Shown here in pieces: positions 63,826-64,000 of a stretch of DNA of 64,000 bases. The position numbers and the translations under genes were made by a program. Source of the stretch: Thermoanaerobaculia bacterium. GTDB taxonomy: Bacteria > Acidobacteriota > Thermoanaerobaculia > Multivoradales > J023. Each line of letters starts with the position of its first letter. Positions within the stretch are counted from its first letter, which is position 1. Where the stretch lies: the NCBI GenBank assembly GCA_030431255.1, contig JAUIJL010000009.1, forward strand, positions 62,001 to 126,000. The letters are read 5' to 3'. Under the pieces are notes generated by a model. The model saw nothing but the letters and a program-made list of their open reading frames with translations. It did not search any database and had not been told where the DNA came from.

Positions 63826-63893
63826 GGCGCGCCCAACTCTACAGCCCGTGAAACCATCAGCAGTAGTCCAACCTCTGAGACGGAGAAAAATCC

Positions 63894-64000
63894 ATGGGAT
63901 TGTTTTCGATGAGCTTGTTTCAGATAAACCTCGTGTCGGCGACCTTGCTCTGCTCGTGGGCAGCCGGCTTCCTCTTCGCGTTTGCGGTGGTCATCATGCC
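63894..64000 (+). CDS. DUF1772 (anthrone oxygenase-like) membrane protein, 5' part only
   Basis: Open from ATG 63894 (CGGAG 9 nt upstream) to the window edge, 35 codons. The visible residues run L-F-Q-I-N-L-V-S-A-T-L-L-C-S-W-A-A-G-F-L-F-A-F-A-V-V-I-M-P, the first TM of DUF1772 proteins. Only a fragment is seen, so the family call rests on this motif and on the NmrA neighbour. Confidence 0.6.
   Translation, partial: MGLFSMSLFQINLVSATLLCSWAAGFLFAFAVVIM

Overview
The window is GC-rich (by eye about 60-62 %) and dominated by large secreted proteins and eukaryote-like signalling proteins. Three features suggest Acidobacteriota, possibly the Thermoanaerobaculia/Holophagae side: TPR-tailed Ser/Thr kinases, one paired with an ECF sigma factor; a one-piece Reg_prop/Y_Y_Y hybrid histidine kinase; and several exported proteins ending in an F-x-(D/N)-G-F-E-S-G-D tail. 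This placement is inferred from gene content; there is no rRNA gene in the window, and no tRNA gene was noticed.

Layout. 1-9.4 kb: a truncated exported protein pairing a HExxH metalloprotease site with a VWA domain (CLCA-like), a two-gene cassette with an HD hydrolase, two small exported proteins, and a 1185-residue exported protein with one CxxCH haem site. 9.5-18.5 kb: a signalling block with a Ser/Thr kinase-TPR protein, a hybrid histidine kinase and an FHA/AAA+/Fis regulator whose sigma-54 contact loop is altered. 18.5-36 kb: an exported-protein block with a subtilisin carrying FG-GAP-like repeats, tandem paralogues with a shared C-terminus, FESGD-tailed proteins, a LanC-like lipoprotein and a metallophosphoesterase with three adhesin-like repeats. 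36.4-40.8 kb: an ECF sigma, membrane anti-sigma and TPR-CHAT protease operon. 40.8-54.1 kb: more exported proteins, including a second HExxHxxxGLxDEY metalloprotease and a second subtilisin, then an ECF sigma / Ser-Thr kinase-TPR pair. 54.3-59.2 kb: PEP-mutase-like enzyme, SoxR, a MerR-type promoter, an SDR, a QueA-like protein and an AraC regulator. 59.2-62.7 kb: an accessory patch with a long inverted-repeat element, a DUF4062-pentapeptide-repeat protein, a decayed TIR-domain gene and a less GC-rich membrane protein. 62.9-64 kb: an NmrA-like oxidoreductase and the start of a DUF1772-like membrane protein.

Main themes. The first is envelope and extracellular protein processing: two S8 proteases, two HExxHxxxG proteases and many adhesin-like substrates. 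The second is phospho- and sigma-factor signalling: two Ser/Thr kinases, a hybrid kinase, two ECF factors, SoxR and AraC. The strongest candidates for something undescribed are the DUF4062-pentapeptide protein beside a decayed TIR gene (59.7-62.7 kb), the ECF/anti-sigma/CHAT lipoprotein operon, the exported LanC-like protein with a changed zinc motif, and the FESGD C-terminal tail shared by four exported proteins here.

Start codons were moved from the longest open frame to an internal codon wherever a Shine-Dalgarno match or a signal peptide supported it. Several remain ambiguous and are marked so.
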